From the NCBI RefSeq assembly GCF_003286085.1, contig NW_020825288.1:10354001-10418000 (forward strand): a stretch of 64,000 nucleotides of DNA, read 5' to 3'. Source of the DNA: Drosophila persimilis. Its lineage: Eukaryota > Arthropoda > Insecta > Diptera > Drosophilidae. The notes under the pieces were generated by a model that ran no database searches, was not told the origin of the DNA, and was given only the letters and a program-made list of their open reading frames with translations. Shown here piece after piece: positions 38,601 through 50,457 of the stretch. Numbering within the stretch: position 1 is the first letter of the stretch; every line of letters begins with the position of its first letter. The translations under genes were made by a program, and so were the position numbers.

Positions 38601-40539
38601 AGATACGAGTTCTGATACTTCGGATGCAGACAAAGATTCGAGCCAACATGCGACGATGTGGCTATTAATCTTCAAGTGTTCATCGTCGCCGAGTCATATA
38701 GAGCAGACCCCAGACATGCCCAGATTTTGTTTCTCTCTATAGATCGGCTACTTTCGAAACGGCCACGCGACTAACGAGCGCCGGTCCAGGGCGTTGTTGT
38801 GAAAGGAAATGTGTTGTGATGCCTTTGACAGCGCTAATATCTATGAAGCGCGGCATGCCCCGGGGGCAGGCGCAGCCACCTACGTTTCCGCCCGTCTCGG
38901 GTGTCGTAACGGTCAAGTGCAGAAGGCATGCGACAGGCCCATGCCGGGCATAGGATTACATGGACTTTTACGTTATTGGCAGCGCGTTATGTCACTCACT
39001 GGCTAATCGTACCGTATCGCATCGTGTGGCACTGGCCAGTGGCCACAGCCTTGAACTGCGCTTAGAACCGGTACTGGTACTACAATACACACAAATTATA
39101 TATTTAGATCGTAACTTGGCATTAAGTGGGATGTGGATATTCTCCCCAAAACCTAAACAACAAAATTAATACCACAATTCAAACAATTAAAAAAAGAGAA
39201 TCAAGAAAAGTGAATGTCCAGCGGGGCTTGGCAGTGGTTGAACATTTTTCGGAACACTCCGGAGTCCCGGCTCCCTAACATAATAGCACGGGCAAATAAG
39301 GCAATTATCGGATATGCTACCCATATCTATATTTATATCCCCATCCCGATTTCGTATGCAAACTGCGGATATTTTGGTCAACTAAACAATTCCATGTGTC
39401 ACAATGCAAACAAATGCCGAGGCAATACAGTTAATGTTAACTTGGCTAATTCTGGCCGCAAACCAGTTTGGATACTCGTACCGTTGTTGTCTCGCTGCCG
39501 CTGCCGCTGCCGTTGCCTCTCCGGCTGCAGTCACCTCTTTTGCATAGCCCCCTTTTAGCGGCGCTTTTCACGTATTTGGGTTAGCTCCGCGGAGGCTGAA
39601 AATTGTGCAGAGAACCTTTCAAGAGCCCGGACCCGAATCCGAATCCCAGTCGGGCTTTCCATTTTCAATCGAGAGCAAACAAGTTGCTGGCTGGACTTTC
39701 ACCTGCCTCTGCCTCTGCCTCTGCTCGAGATCGTTCAAACATAAATGGGCCCGTGTCCCCATCCCCATCCATGTGCTGTTACGAAACCCAGTTCCAGTTA
39801 GCTAACTCACATTGGATCACCTGTCCTGCGCCAGTTAAGCCATAAAGCCAAGTAAAAGGGAAACCGACTAAGCCCACATTTCGATTGATTTATTTTTTTG
39901 ATTCGAATTGAACAAACTACAAACCCCCAAAGTAGAACACAGAATGGGTAAATGTTGTTAGACAATTGACATGGCTATGTCCAGGCATATTTAACTAGAG
40001 ACTCGATTCAGCACTGCATTCTGGACTTCAGGCTCGCTAAATGGTGCCACACTGTTGACGAGTAAGCGTTCACAATACAATTGTCTGTAAAAGGCCAATG
40101 TCGGGACATAAATCTTAGCTTTGATTCGGCAATTAGTTATCCAGGGGATAGGATGCAGGATGCCAATTTACAATTAGTAATTTAACAAAAATAAAATAAT
40201 AAAATAAATCTTCAATTAAAGTGAGAACGCCTTTGGAACTGGTTGCGGTATTTTAATTGTCGTTCGAATACATTTAATTTATAGCTTTCGACACTGCCTG
40301 CTTTCGGCAGTACAATGGACTCTCTCTCCCTCCATTGACAAAACGGCCGTCCGCGGCTTTACTCGTAAATACCCGAAATTCGAGAAAAACATAATCAAAT
40401 ATTTTATTCGTTTTCATTGTTTCGCTGATGGCGATAATGAACTTGTAAGGAGAGCAGCAATTGGTTAATTGGACCCACTAACAGCTGAATTACCACAATC
40501 TGCCACCAACTCCAACCGGCCAGAAACTAGTTGCTCTAG

Positions 40540-40580
40540 CAACAACAACAGCAACAGCAACAGCAACAGAAACAGAAACA
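40540..40580. repeat. AACAGC/AACAGA array
   Basis: Tandem CAA/CAGCAA units pass into CAGAAA units. It is an imperfect array in non-coding DNA. Confidence 0.85.
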
Positions 40581-42740
40581 ATCACAAAATACAAATCATA
40601 ATGCAAATGTGCGGAAGACGTGCCGCCAGCCACAAACATTTTTCACGCCGTCCAACGGAGCGTATGAGCAATTGGTGCACCAGTGTCCCTCCATGAATAT
40701 AAGAGATTCGAGCTGAGCTTTATAGTTCAAAGCATCAGCTAAAGCTAGACCCAAGCCGGAGCTGGAGACCGACTTCTTGTATGATTTAGAGACACTCTTA
40801 TAAAATTCGGTGCGCCTGCCAGGCGTGGCGCAGTCGCAAAACGGCAACCGCAGCGCTCAGACGTGTCGCGGCGATCAGATCGAAAGCAACAACATCCACA
40901 GGCCCCAACCGAAAGTGTCTCAAAGTAAGCTAATGCCAGATGGAAATGTTGTATCAACAGCCGCAGCGGTGCCACAAATCGGCCTGGCCACCAGACAAAA
41001 CACAACAAAAGACTGAGGCAACGAACTGCAACTGCCACTGCCAGCGCCACTGCAGTGGGGCACGTCGCGAAGTGCGGTTTCCAACGGTTAAAGTGCAAAT
41101 TGTTATACATTTAGTTAGCTCTTCGGTCCGCCGCCATTCGGTTCGATTCAGCTTGGAGGCCCCAACAATGCCACACTCTCACCAATTCAATTCCGAAAGC
41201 CTGCAAACGCCTTAGGCCATACAACTAATTGGCCAATCGATAGGCACTGCACAGCCAAGGGTAGACCGCGATTGCGCACTTGCATTCTACATTATTGCCC
41301 AAAAGTCGCTTCTCGTGTGTGCGTGCCCAAAAGAAGACTTTGCTTAGTCGGAGAACGGATCGGAACGGAACTGTGTTAATTAGGTTTGCTTGGAAAACGC
41401 ATTTTTCTGTTGCCAATTAAAATCGATCGCAGCCAAAAGTGTAACTGTTGATTTATATGGATATACCCTGCTCATACCTTTGCTGATTTAGAAATGTTGG
41501 ACATAAGGAAATTGAGATCACGTCAGCATCGGCACGTTTGTATTTGCTGTGGCGCGACCTTTTCTGCTTGCAAAAATCCGCAATTTACAAGCAGGTGCTA
41601 ATTCACCTTCGCAGCTTCCGCTCTTCCGCTCGGCCCTACCAGGGGATTGCCTAATGAGAGCACCAAAAAAAATCACCAAATTCAAATGCGATCAAAAGTG
41701 ATATGTACACAACTCAATTGAGACGGGCATTTAAGCCTTTTTAACCTTTTTGGCCAGTGTGCCTCGCCGGCACGGCCTCAGTCTCAGTCCCAGGTCCATT
41801 GTGAAACGCGTGAGAATGCGTTCGGATTTCGGCGTTCGGCGTTCGGCGACAAGGTGCAAAACAGATGCGGATAAGGCAACACCATGCGAGTACTGCCACT
41901 CGTGCTGGCCGGGCTGAGTGGCTGAACTCATTTCAGGTCTCGGTTCTGCCGAAAAACCCACTTAATTAGCCGCAGCGAGCGACTTCTGGTTGCATCAGAT
42001 CTGCCACTTGTATTGTCTCCGAGGGATCTATTAGTAAATGGTCGGCCGAGATGAAGCAGAAATCAAAACGTACAAAAATGTATGAATTTCTTTTGTTAAC
42101 CGACAGCGTGATTAATGCTCGGAATACCTGTTGAAATGCGCCGAACAAAGTGTGGTATTCATAGGTTATTCATAGGAATATCTTTTAATTTTCCTCAGCG
42201 ATTTCTTTCGTGCATCCAAGCCATTAGCTTCACTCACTTTCGGCTCGTTTTGTTAGGGGATTTAATAGGTAAATTGAGCGAAATTCATTGGCCTGCCACA
42301 AGTCATCAACATGGATGGCTATCTAGCGAAGTGCGAGCACTGCTCGTAAAAAATATAGTAACTAATGTAAAGATCGAGCACTGTAAAGTGGCAGTGTGGC
42401 CCGACTCGTAAACGGTTTGTTCCGCTTGCGTCTGTCGTCATGACAATCGGGCGGTGCCCCTGTCATTGTCAGGTCTAATCTTGTCATAAGTGATATTGTC
42501 ATATTTCCCGAGCAGTGCAAGGTTTTCTTCTTTTACTCGGGATTTGGGAAATTGTCTCGGTTTCCGCTTGGCGTTGCACAAGAGTTGCGTAAGGAGTGCC
42601 AGCCAGCTCGTAGAAATAAATCTTTTACATGCGTGTGCCGCCGGCTTCAGCCTTGACTTTTTACTCTTTTATATAACTCATCAACTACGAAAATTCAATT
42701 ATCTTTAACTGCTTGTCGAGGCCCAGTCGGAGCAACTCGC

Positions 42741-42775
42741 GGCATGCGGCATGCGGCATGCAGCATGCGGCACGC
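42741..42775. repeat. GGCATGC heptamer x5
   Basis: Five tandem seven-base units: three GGCATGC, one AGCATGC and one GGCACGC. Four of them contain the 6-bp palindrome GCATGC. A 7-base period is unusual among the 6-base arrays of this window. Confidence 0.9.
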
Positions 42776-43005
42776 GCCGAAGAAAGTTTCAGTCCACTTT
42801 CTGCGGCCGCAAACGAGTCTGGGAGTTGGCCCGACACTAAATAATGTGTAAGCCTGTCAAAGACAAATTGGCCAAAATATTCAAATGCCCGGCCTCCGCG
42901 TAGCCATTCCCAGTGCCAGTTGCCCGGCTCGCGCAGCAATTAAAAACGCATGGGAATCGACTCTCGCAATGGTATGGAGAGCGTGACTGGCGTGTGAAAT
43001 CGAAG

Positions 43006-43029
43006 CACACACACACACACACACACACA
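43006..43029. repeat. (CA)12 microsatellite
   Basis: This is an uninterrupted CA run in the spacer upstream of yellow-e. Confidence 0.95.
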
Positions 43030-43743
43030 GTCACAGACACGTCAGTTGCAGATGGAGACAACATATAGTATCTGGTGCATACGTCGATTGCTGCTCACCG
43101 AGCAGCCACACATCCACCCAGCCACAGCATCATTTGAATACAATAACCAGGGCCAATCTGGTGCTGTCTGCACACCGGCTTCGGCTTCGACTTCGACACC
43201 GGAATTGGCACATTTACATGCAATCTGTATTGGTCTCAGCATCTGCATACTCGTACTATAGGCTATGGATATAGAAACGTTTAGAAAGGGTAGCCAGACG
43301 ACAGTTACCGGTTTCGCTTAGGTTTATAGAATTGTCTGGGAATTCTATGCAATGGGTTATGGCATTGTATGCAGATTTTAAAGTACAAATGTTCTAAAAT
43401 ACATTCCTCATCTGCAATTGTTAATCATTCAACAGCACGATCCAGGGCTACTTATCTGATTGATTATTCAGGTAGATATGGCGTGTGGTTTCAAAAGATT
43501 ATTCAAGTTTTTGCCACTTTCAATGATCGCAATTTTCATTCTGGGAACTTTTCCAATTCCGTTTTCCTTCAACGGTGATTGAAAAGTCCGGAAATAGAAA
43601 ATATAAGTCCGCTGGTACGAGTAGATAAGCTCGAGCCCGTACCCAGTAGCAGCAGAAAGCTTTTTAACCTGAGACTGAAAGGTTCATCCATCAAATAATT
43701 TCCGATTGGCTTCGATTTGATCTTTGCAGACACCAATCTTGCC

Positions 43744-45424
43744 ATGCTCAGGATCCTTGCCGTAGTACTTTGTGCGCTCCTCTGGCCGGCCAGTCGGGCC
43801 CTTACTCCTGGCCTGCAGGTGGCCAAGCAGTGGAAGCTCCTACGCTACAACTTCCAGCCACAGGCGCCGGTCAACGATGCCAACTTCTACAGCCCCCAGA
43901 ACGTTCTCATCACGGGAGTGGCCGTCACGGATAACCGCATCTTCGTGGCCACTCCCAAGCTGTTTACCGGCGTGCCCTCTACCGTGAGCTGGGTGTCCAA
44001 GGCGGAGTTCGGTGACTCACCCACCCTGCAGGCCTTCCCCGACTGGTCCTTCTCCAACACGGGCCGCAGCGACTTCAACTGCAGCGACCTCATCCTGACC
44101 TCGGTCTACCGCCTGCGCCTTGACTCCTGCAACCGCCTATGGCTACTGGATGCGGGGGTGTCCCGCTCGCTGGAGGACTACGAGATCACCTGTCCACCCA
44201 AGATACTGGTGGTGGATCTGGCGACGGACCGGGTGGTGCGTCGCATCGATTTTCCTCCCGAGGTGCTGCGCGGCGAATCGCTCTTCACCAACATGGTGAT
44301 CGACGAGACGACGGCCAAGACCTGCGACGATGTGTATGTGTATATCACGGACACGGTGGAGCCCGGCATTGTAGTCTACGACAGCGGCAAGGACGTCACT
44401 TGGCGAGTCTCCCATCCGGCCATGTATCCCGATCCCGACTTTGCCCAGTCCGAGATCCTCAACGATCGCTTCGTCTTGATGGATGGAGTTGTGGGCTTGA
44501 CCTTTGACGAGCGCAAGGGAGTGGTCTATTTCCAGCCTCTGGCCACCGATCGGTGAGTGCCTCATCCCAGCCAGATCTCAATCTTTGCTCTAAGCCTAGG
44601 GTTCTCCTTATCCCTTCCCGTTCGCTTCTAGTGTTTTTTCGGTGCACAAGAATGTGCTGCGTGCCGGACCACTGCCCGACGGAAAGATGCTGGACGTGAA
44701 ACTGGTGGGCAAGAAGTCCTCCCAGGGCATCGGCCTGTCCGTCTCGCCCTTCGACAGCAGCCTTATCTTCAGCCCGCTTAGCGAGACGGCCATCGCCTCG
44801 TGGAACCCCTCGACCAACCAGCAGTCGGTTCTGGCCTACGACCGCGACCAGCTGCAGTTCGTGGCGGATATAACCACCACTCGCTCGGAGCCGGGCGTCA
44901 TCTACGCCATCTCCTCGAAGTTCCACCGCTTCTTCCTGAAGAACCTTGACCCCAACGAGTTCAACAACCGCATAGTGCGCCTGGAGCTGCCCTCCGGCTC
45001 CCTGTTGGGCCACCACCTGGCCCTGCCCCCGGCCCCCGCGCACAACAGCCTGCTCAATTACGGCCTCTACAACACCCACTCGCAAGCCTCCACGAACGCC
45101 CTGCAGACGTACTTTAGCAGCCCAGCGCTGACCACGCCCTTCACAACCAAGACGCCCTTCAGATTCGAGAGTGCCGGCGTCGTCCAATACGGCGTGCGGA
45201 ACCCCTTCACGGCGCTCAACCAAGGCGAGGCCTTTCCGCCCAGCAAGGCCACCCGGGACAACTACCAGCGCTCCTACCTGGACACCCTGGTGGGCACCAC
45301 TGCGCCGGCGGCACCTACGAGATTGGTCTCGGCCCCAACGCCCTACACGACCCGCCACAGCGGATATTACTATCAGCGCGGGAAGCGGGAGCTGCAGGCG
45401 GAATCGGATGAGGAGGAGCACTAA
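43744..45424 (+). CDS. yellow-e: Yellow-e, secreted Yellow/MRJP family protein, two coding exons
   Basis: Exons 43744-44552 and 44632-45424 join CG|T in frame, giving 533 residues. A signal peptide covers about residues 1-19 (MLRILAVVLCALLWPASRA). The Yellow/major royal jelly domain follows, with family blocks such as DSCNRLWLLDAG, CPPKILVVDLATDRVV and ISSKFHRFFLKNLDPNEFNN. A sequon NCSD is present. A long Pro/Thr-rich C-terminal extension ends in a Lys-Arg and acidic tail (GKRELQAESDEEEH), longer than in most Yellow proteins. Yellow proteins are secreted and act in cuticle pigmentation and related traits; the role of yellow-e itself is only partly known. TTTGCAG just upstream at 43,724-43,730 looks like an acceptor, so a 5'UTR exon probably lies further left. 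Poly(A) signal AATAAA at 45,506-45,511. Confidence 0.93.
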
Positions 45425-45511
45425 CCGTAGTCCGCAATCCGCTTGAGGGATATGCTCGATTTGTGTTCACGATGTGTATGTGCAATGCCACGCTCTGCTG
45501 ATGTAAATAAA

Positions 45512-48500
45512 CCTTTTTTAAATGTATTGATTAAATTAATTTAATGAAAATTGCCTGAGAAGCTGCATTTTAAAAAAGGGTGGGGCAAACGTGTGACTAT
45601 CACTTCCACTTCATATTTATTTGAATTATATACTTATGTTTTTTTCTGAATCAGAACACTTTTTCACGCTATGTCCTCTAGAAAAATTTCTCTTAGTTTT
45701 TTTCTTTACCATCTGCGCTTTATGTGTGACAAATGTGGCCAATTAAGTCAACTACTATTTATTACTTTAAGCGGCGACACTTAAACGTGGATTATTTTCG
45801 CATTTGCATATGTTGAATGGGAATGTCAGAGCCAGAGCTCCACTCATTGCTCATTAACTTCGATAGCTATCTTTGATGTTGAACAAGTCTACTAGCAGAT
45901 GCGCTGCACATCATATCACGAACAGGGTAGTAGAGATAGCTAATCATTTAGTAGTTAATACTCTGGTTTCCGGCATTCGGAGTGGTTTACTTATACCTCT
46001 TGGATAGATTTTATATTTGGAAGAGTTCAATTTGGAGAATATCTGCCAATGAATTTGATCTGAAAATAAGACCATCTTTTTTGGGTGCGGCAAAAAGAAG
46101 AGTTCCAGCAAAAAGGCAGACGCACGCACAGCCAAAAAAAAAAAATATTCTCCTTTTAATAGTCAATACGAAAATACATATTAAAGTCGAACAGAATATA
46201 TGCTACGTGAAAACAAATTAGCTGGCCAGTCTCCATTCAACGTTTTTCGATAACAATCGTTGTGTGACTACTATTATCAATTCAAACCGGCTGTTGGCAG
46301 GCGTTGGAGCAATTAAATTGAATATCTGGCGCCGGGCAGTAATTGTAATTAATATTTGGAGGCTCTGGCCATGTTATACGAGCGTAAGCGATTATTGTCC
46401 AGTCAAGTAGCTGGATTTTGCTAAGAGATTTAAAAGTTCGAAACAAACCATTTCGACAAAATAGTGACACATTTCACAAAATTCAAGGACCATTCTAAAA
46501 ACAATTGAGTAAGATTGGTACTTGGCAGACATCAGCTCATTCTAACACAACTCAACGTTCTTGACTTTCAGTTCTTCAACATTGCAGCAGACGTTGAGTA
46601 GGAGGCAGTTCTGAAGGCTTACCAGGACTACAAGGCATTGACAGGAGAATGGATGCAGGTCACATTCCCAGGCGCTATGCACGATGCTTGCCAGAGAACT
46701 GTGACTTCGGTTCCACCTTGAGAATGAAATCTTGATGGTCTAAAGATGCGCTCAAACGAGAGTTACTACAATATTTTGGTAATTGTATATTCATTTTTGT
46801 AATTTCCAATTAATACGAACAACGACGAAGAACGAACCCACCCACCCATCAAGTCTTCTGGCGGGAACTATTCTGCAAGCGACAGAGTGTGACCAGGCAG
46901 CAGTGAGCTTACCCTCTGAATTGATTCCATTATTGAACGACTAGCTAGTTATACTGCGCAGTCAGCTATGTCTTGCTTATATGTTAATGAAGCTCAAAGT
47001 GTTTGTGAAAGCGATTCGTAACTAAGAACGATATTCTTCATTGATTGCCAATTTGAATTTTTACTTTCGCAATAGTAGAATGGTGTGGGTCTGGTGTCTT
47101 CTATAGACATACTATAAGTCGATACTATGCAAAATCTCCCCAGCGTAGACTCTTCCAGCAATTTGACCAGAAAACACATCACAAATATAAACCAATTAGC
47201 ACAGAAATCTACCAGCTGAGCCTGAGCAGAGAGATGACTAGAGCGTCGGTATGCCTCAGCAAAGCATTTGTCTATAGGCTTGTGGCACCGTACCCCGCAG
47301 CACTTCAAAAAGTCTCTTAAGCTGATAATATATTTATAAATTGTAGTCCCAAATGTGTGTGCTTAAAATCTTTCTGAAAATGCAATAAAAATTGAATTAC
47401 TTTGTTCAAGATTTAGAATTGAATACTACTATATTAAATTGTTATCTCATTTCCTATTTACTAGTCTGCTCGGCATATCGAACCTTATCTTATCCCTTCT
47501 CAGTACAAGCGATACTTGCCGGCCCTATCGCTGGACACCTTCTACAAAATATCGGCATATCTCCTACTCGAAAATGCTTTAAATGATTTGTAATATTTTT
47601 GCACATACGAGAATGCTAATTGGCTCAACCAATTTTGAACATCAAATCTGATGCTCGCAAAAAAAAAACTCTTGTCTCCTCATAACAGATAAATTGATTT
47701 TTTTTTCTAGTTTTATTAAACAAAGTTAGATTTAATTGAAACCATTTCATGTCTGCTGCACTCGACTTCGACATTAATGGGGCGTGAAACGACAGCAGAA
47801 CAAGTTTTTGTAACTTTGTACGATTAATTCCTACATATTTCTTGTTTTGCGGTTATTTCGGAGTGTCGTGCGCCTCCGTAAAAGTATTTTGCATGATAGA
47901 AACCTCGGCACCGGCAGGCAAAACCATCAAAGCCCCATGAACCATAAACGCTCAATGGTTTATTCATGATTGATTGGATATTTATGAGTTTGGTTAGCTA
48001 ATAAGCTGATAACAACTTCGACTTAAATCAGGCCTGTCCATGGCAATATGTCAAGACTTTGCTATCTGAAACACTGTAATTTCAGATGTTGTTTAAGCCA
48101 TATTACTGGGCGGCATGGGCCTAGGCTTCAAATACAGTTTCGGATTAATGTTTTTATAAAATGGATTTAAATATTCAGATGTGCATCATCCAGGTAGGTA
48201 ATTTTATTCAAAATTTGAATATTCTATTTTTTATTATTAAACAGAGAATAATTTAGATAGCTCAAAAATAAATGGATCAAGTTTTTTCGGAAATTCTTTG
48301 CTTTGTCTGTGACAAACTTTTGGCCATAATTGAAGTACCTTCGACTAGGGTATAAAGATGAGACTCTAGAAAGAAGAGCAAAAAAAACAAAGAGCTAAAA
48401 TATAAATTTAAAAAAACAGGTTGGAAACGAGTATGCTATACGAACTGTCTTTTGTTTTTGTTATTTCGCAATTTTACGACTCTTTCAATAACTGGTGAAT

Positions 48501-48669
48501 TAGTTCAATGCGAGTAGCCTTCGAGTAAGGATCTCTCACTGGTCGGACTGCGAAGAGAAATATAAAATGTAAAGTTCATACAAGTTAATTTTAGATAAGT
48601 TGAAGTCAAGAAAACAAACTGTCCATTTTTGGAGGGATATTCTTGAAGGAAAATGTATCAACAATTAAA
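45512..48669. other. AT-rich spacer between yellow-e and yellow-e2
   Basis: No intact gene is visible. It contains a possible broken coding fragment at 46,570-46,722. Other parts are AT-rich, including a GGGTATAAA segment near 48,350 of the kind found in old transposon remnants. The right end must hold the yellow-e2 promoter. Confidence 0.45.
46570..46722 (+). pseudogene. Possible decayed exon, unidentified
   Basis: After an acceptor-like GACTTTCAG at 46,562-46,570, one frame reads a protein-like stretch containing EAVLKAYQDYKALTGEWMQV and then FPGAMHDACQRTV. It is interrupted by a TAG seven codons in and ends at TGA. No family was recognised. The stop makes an intact exon unlikely, so this is either a decayed gene piece or chance. 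Confidence 0.25.
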
Positions 48670-50184
48670 ATGGTTTCGTTGGTGTGATATGATTTTGATT
48701 CTCCAAATTTTGTGGCAGTGAAGCGTGTGTCAAGTTAGCACTATTTCTTGCCTCTTTCCTCAATCGTACATATACTATTTTCCGATCTCTCCGTTTTTCT
48801 GACTATTTTAGGAATATTTTACCGTTTGCTCTATTGGCCCTACTAAGTCTGACCACGGCACAGTACTACACTCATAGGCCAAAACCAAGCCAGCCAACAT
48901 TCGAGCATGACCAACAGTACAAGAAGCTGTATAGGGTGTACGAGTGGAAGAACATCCAGTATGGTTTCCCCAGTGAACGGGAGCGTGAGGAGGTTCTGCG
49001 AAGTGGTCGCTACAATCCCGACAGTCCCATACCCATCGACATAGATGTGTACTACCCGCGTAAGCTTTTCAAGAATTTAAAAATATAATTGCTTAAAGTA
49101 TCAATCTTGGATAAATCTTCCAGCTCAGGGTGGGGCAGTGCGTCACTTCATCACGACCCCCCGTTTCGGCCAGGGGGTGCCATACTCCCTGGCCTATGTC
49201 ACTCAGGTGCAGCGGGAGAACGGCAGCGAGATCCAGGCGTATCCCAGCTACGACTGGCACAAGACCCATGGCGGAGACTGCGATGGACTGACTTCCGTGT
49301 ATCGAGTGCACATCGATGCCTGCGGGCAGATGTGGATACTCGATAGCGGCGAAATCGAATTCGTCCAGCACTGTGCACCCCAAGTTGTGGTCATCGATCT
49401 GGCCACCAACCAGCTGATACACCGCTACCGTCTTCCCGAGGACACCTTTAAGGCAAAGGTCAGCAGATTCGTAACCATCTTGGCGGACATTCAGGACCCT
49501 CCGCCGCAGGGAGTGTGCAAGGACGCCTATGTGTATATGGCCGATCCCACGAGCAAGGCTATTGTCGTATACGATGTAAAGGGCAACAGATCCTGGCGCG
49601 TGGAGAACAAGTTCACGTACCCCGACGCAAGGTTTGGCACCCTCACTGTGGCCGGGGAGAGCTTCGAGCTGTTGGACGGAGCCTTCGCCTTGGCCATAAC
49701 TCCCAACGGGCTGGGCCTGCGTCGTCACCTCATCTTTCATGCCCTGTCAAACGAACTGGAGCTTGCCATACCCTTGGACGTGCTCCAGAATTCCACACGA
49801 TGGCAGCAGGGCATCAGCTCATCGCTGCAGGAATTCGTAACCCTTGGAAGAAGAGGTGTGCAGTGCGGTGCCCATGCTGTTAGCAGGAGGGGCTTCTGGT
49901 TCTGCGGCTTCCTGGAACCCATCGGCATTTTCGGCTGGAATATACAGACACCATATGCCAGGCCCAATCTCCAGCTGCTCGCTCTCAACCCCGACACCTT
50001 GCAATTTGTTAGTGGCATGAAGATCGTAACACGGCCCAGCGATGGCCAGGAGGAGCTATGGCTTCTCTCGAATCGTCTCCAGAAGGTATTTGGCGGAACC
50101 ATCGACTACAAAGAGATCAATTATCGGGTGCAGCGCTGCGACGTGGATGACATGCTGCAGGGACGGGGCTGTGCGGGCTCTTAG
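48670..50184 (+). CDS. yellow-e2: Yellow-family secreted protein, probably Yellow-e2
   Basis: Two exons are secure: 48812-49059 and 49124-50184 (join CCG C|CT). The first opens inside a signal peptide (NILPFALLALLSLTTAQ) without its own ATG, so a tiny start exon is needed. The best candidate is ATGGTTTC at 48670-48677, followed by GTTGGT, which gives MVS plus the signal core in frame and a 134-bp intron. The donor is weak, but pasha exon 4 uses the same hexamer. The product is then 438 residues. Family blocks include HFITTPRFGQGVPYSLAYVT, HIDACGQMWILDSGE and VVVIDLATNQLIHRYRLP. It is expected to be secreted. It lies in tandem with yellow-e upstream and yellow-e3 274 bp downstream. The e2/e3 naming rests on order and relative length recalled from D. 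melanogaster, so the two could be swapped. Confidence 0.85.
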
Positions 50185-50397
50185 GCTATGTAAACAATCT
50201 GTAAGCCTCCATAAAAGATGTCTATAAATCTCAAAAATATTCCCGTTCCCTTCGAGGGTGTTTGCTTGACCCTTGTGTACCTGAATGAGCGACGCCGATG
50301 ACCTTTGTTTATGCTCTCGACGTCGCCTATTTGGTCAATTAGGGTCTGTTAGCGGCGAACAGGCTAACACCTTTTCAGAGCCTTTTCTACCTGCGCG

Positions 50398-50431
50398 TCA
50401 GTCTTCACGCATCGGCTGAGCGGTTTGGACG
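50398..50431 (+). promoter_or_regulatory. yellow-e3: yellow-e3 core promoter: Inr plus DPE
   Basis: TCAGTC at 50,398-50,403 matches the fly initiator, with A+1 at 50,400. GGACG at 50,427-50,431 sits exactly at +28 to +32 and matches the downstream promoter element consensus RGWYV. The implied 5'UTR is 58 bases. No TATA box is obvious at -30. Confidence 0.7.
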
Positions 50432-50457
50432 AGCTCTATCTGCTTCTCTACGTTTAA

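Larger units (their letters stand above)
35669..43729. other. 8-kb non-coding spacer between Ir87a and yellow-e
   Basis: No coding region is supported. Contents include AT-rich DNA at 36-37.6 kb, CACCAG repeats near 38,396-38,416, a CAACAG array, a GGCATGC heptamer array and a CA run. Part is likely upstream control DNA of the divergently placed Ir87a and yellow-e. The 5'UTR exon of yellow-e should lie in the right part, but I could not fix it. Confidence 0.5.

Noticed and set aside
44459..45421. 320-codon minus-strand frame opposite yellow-e exon 2
   Set aside because: It is a GC-rich codon-bias shadow of yellow-e. The peptide is Arg/Gly-rich without any domain.
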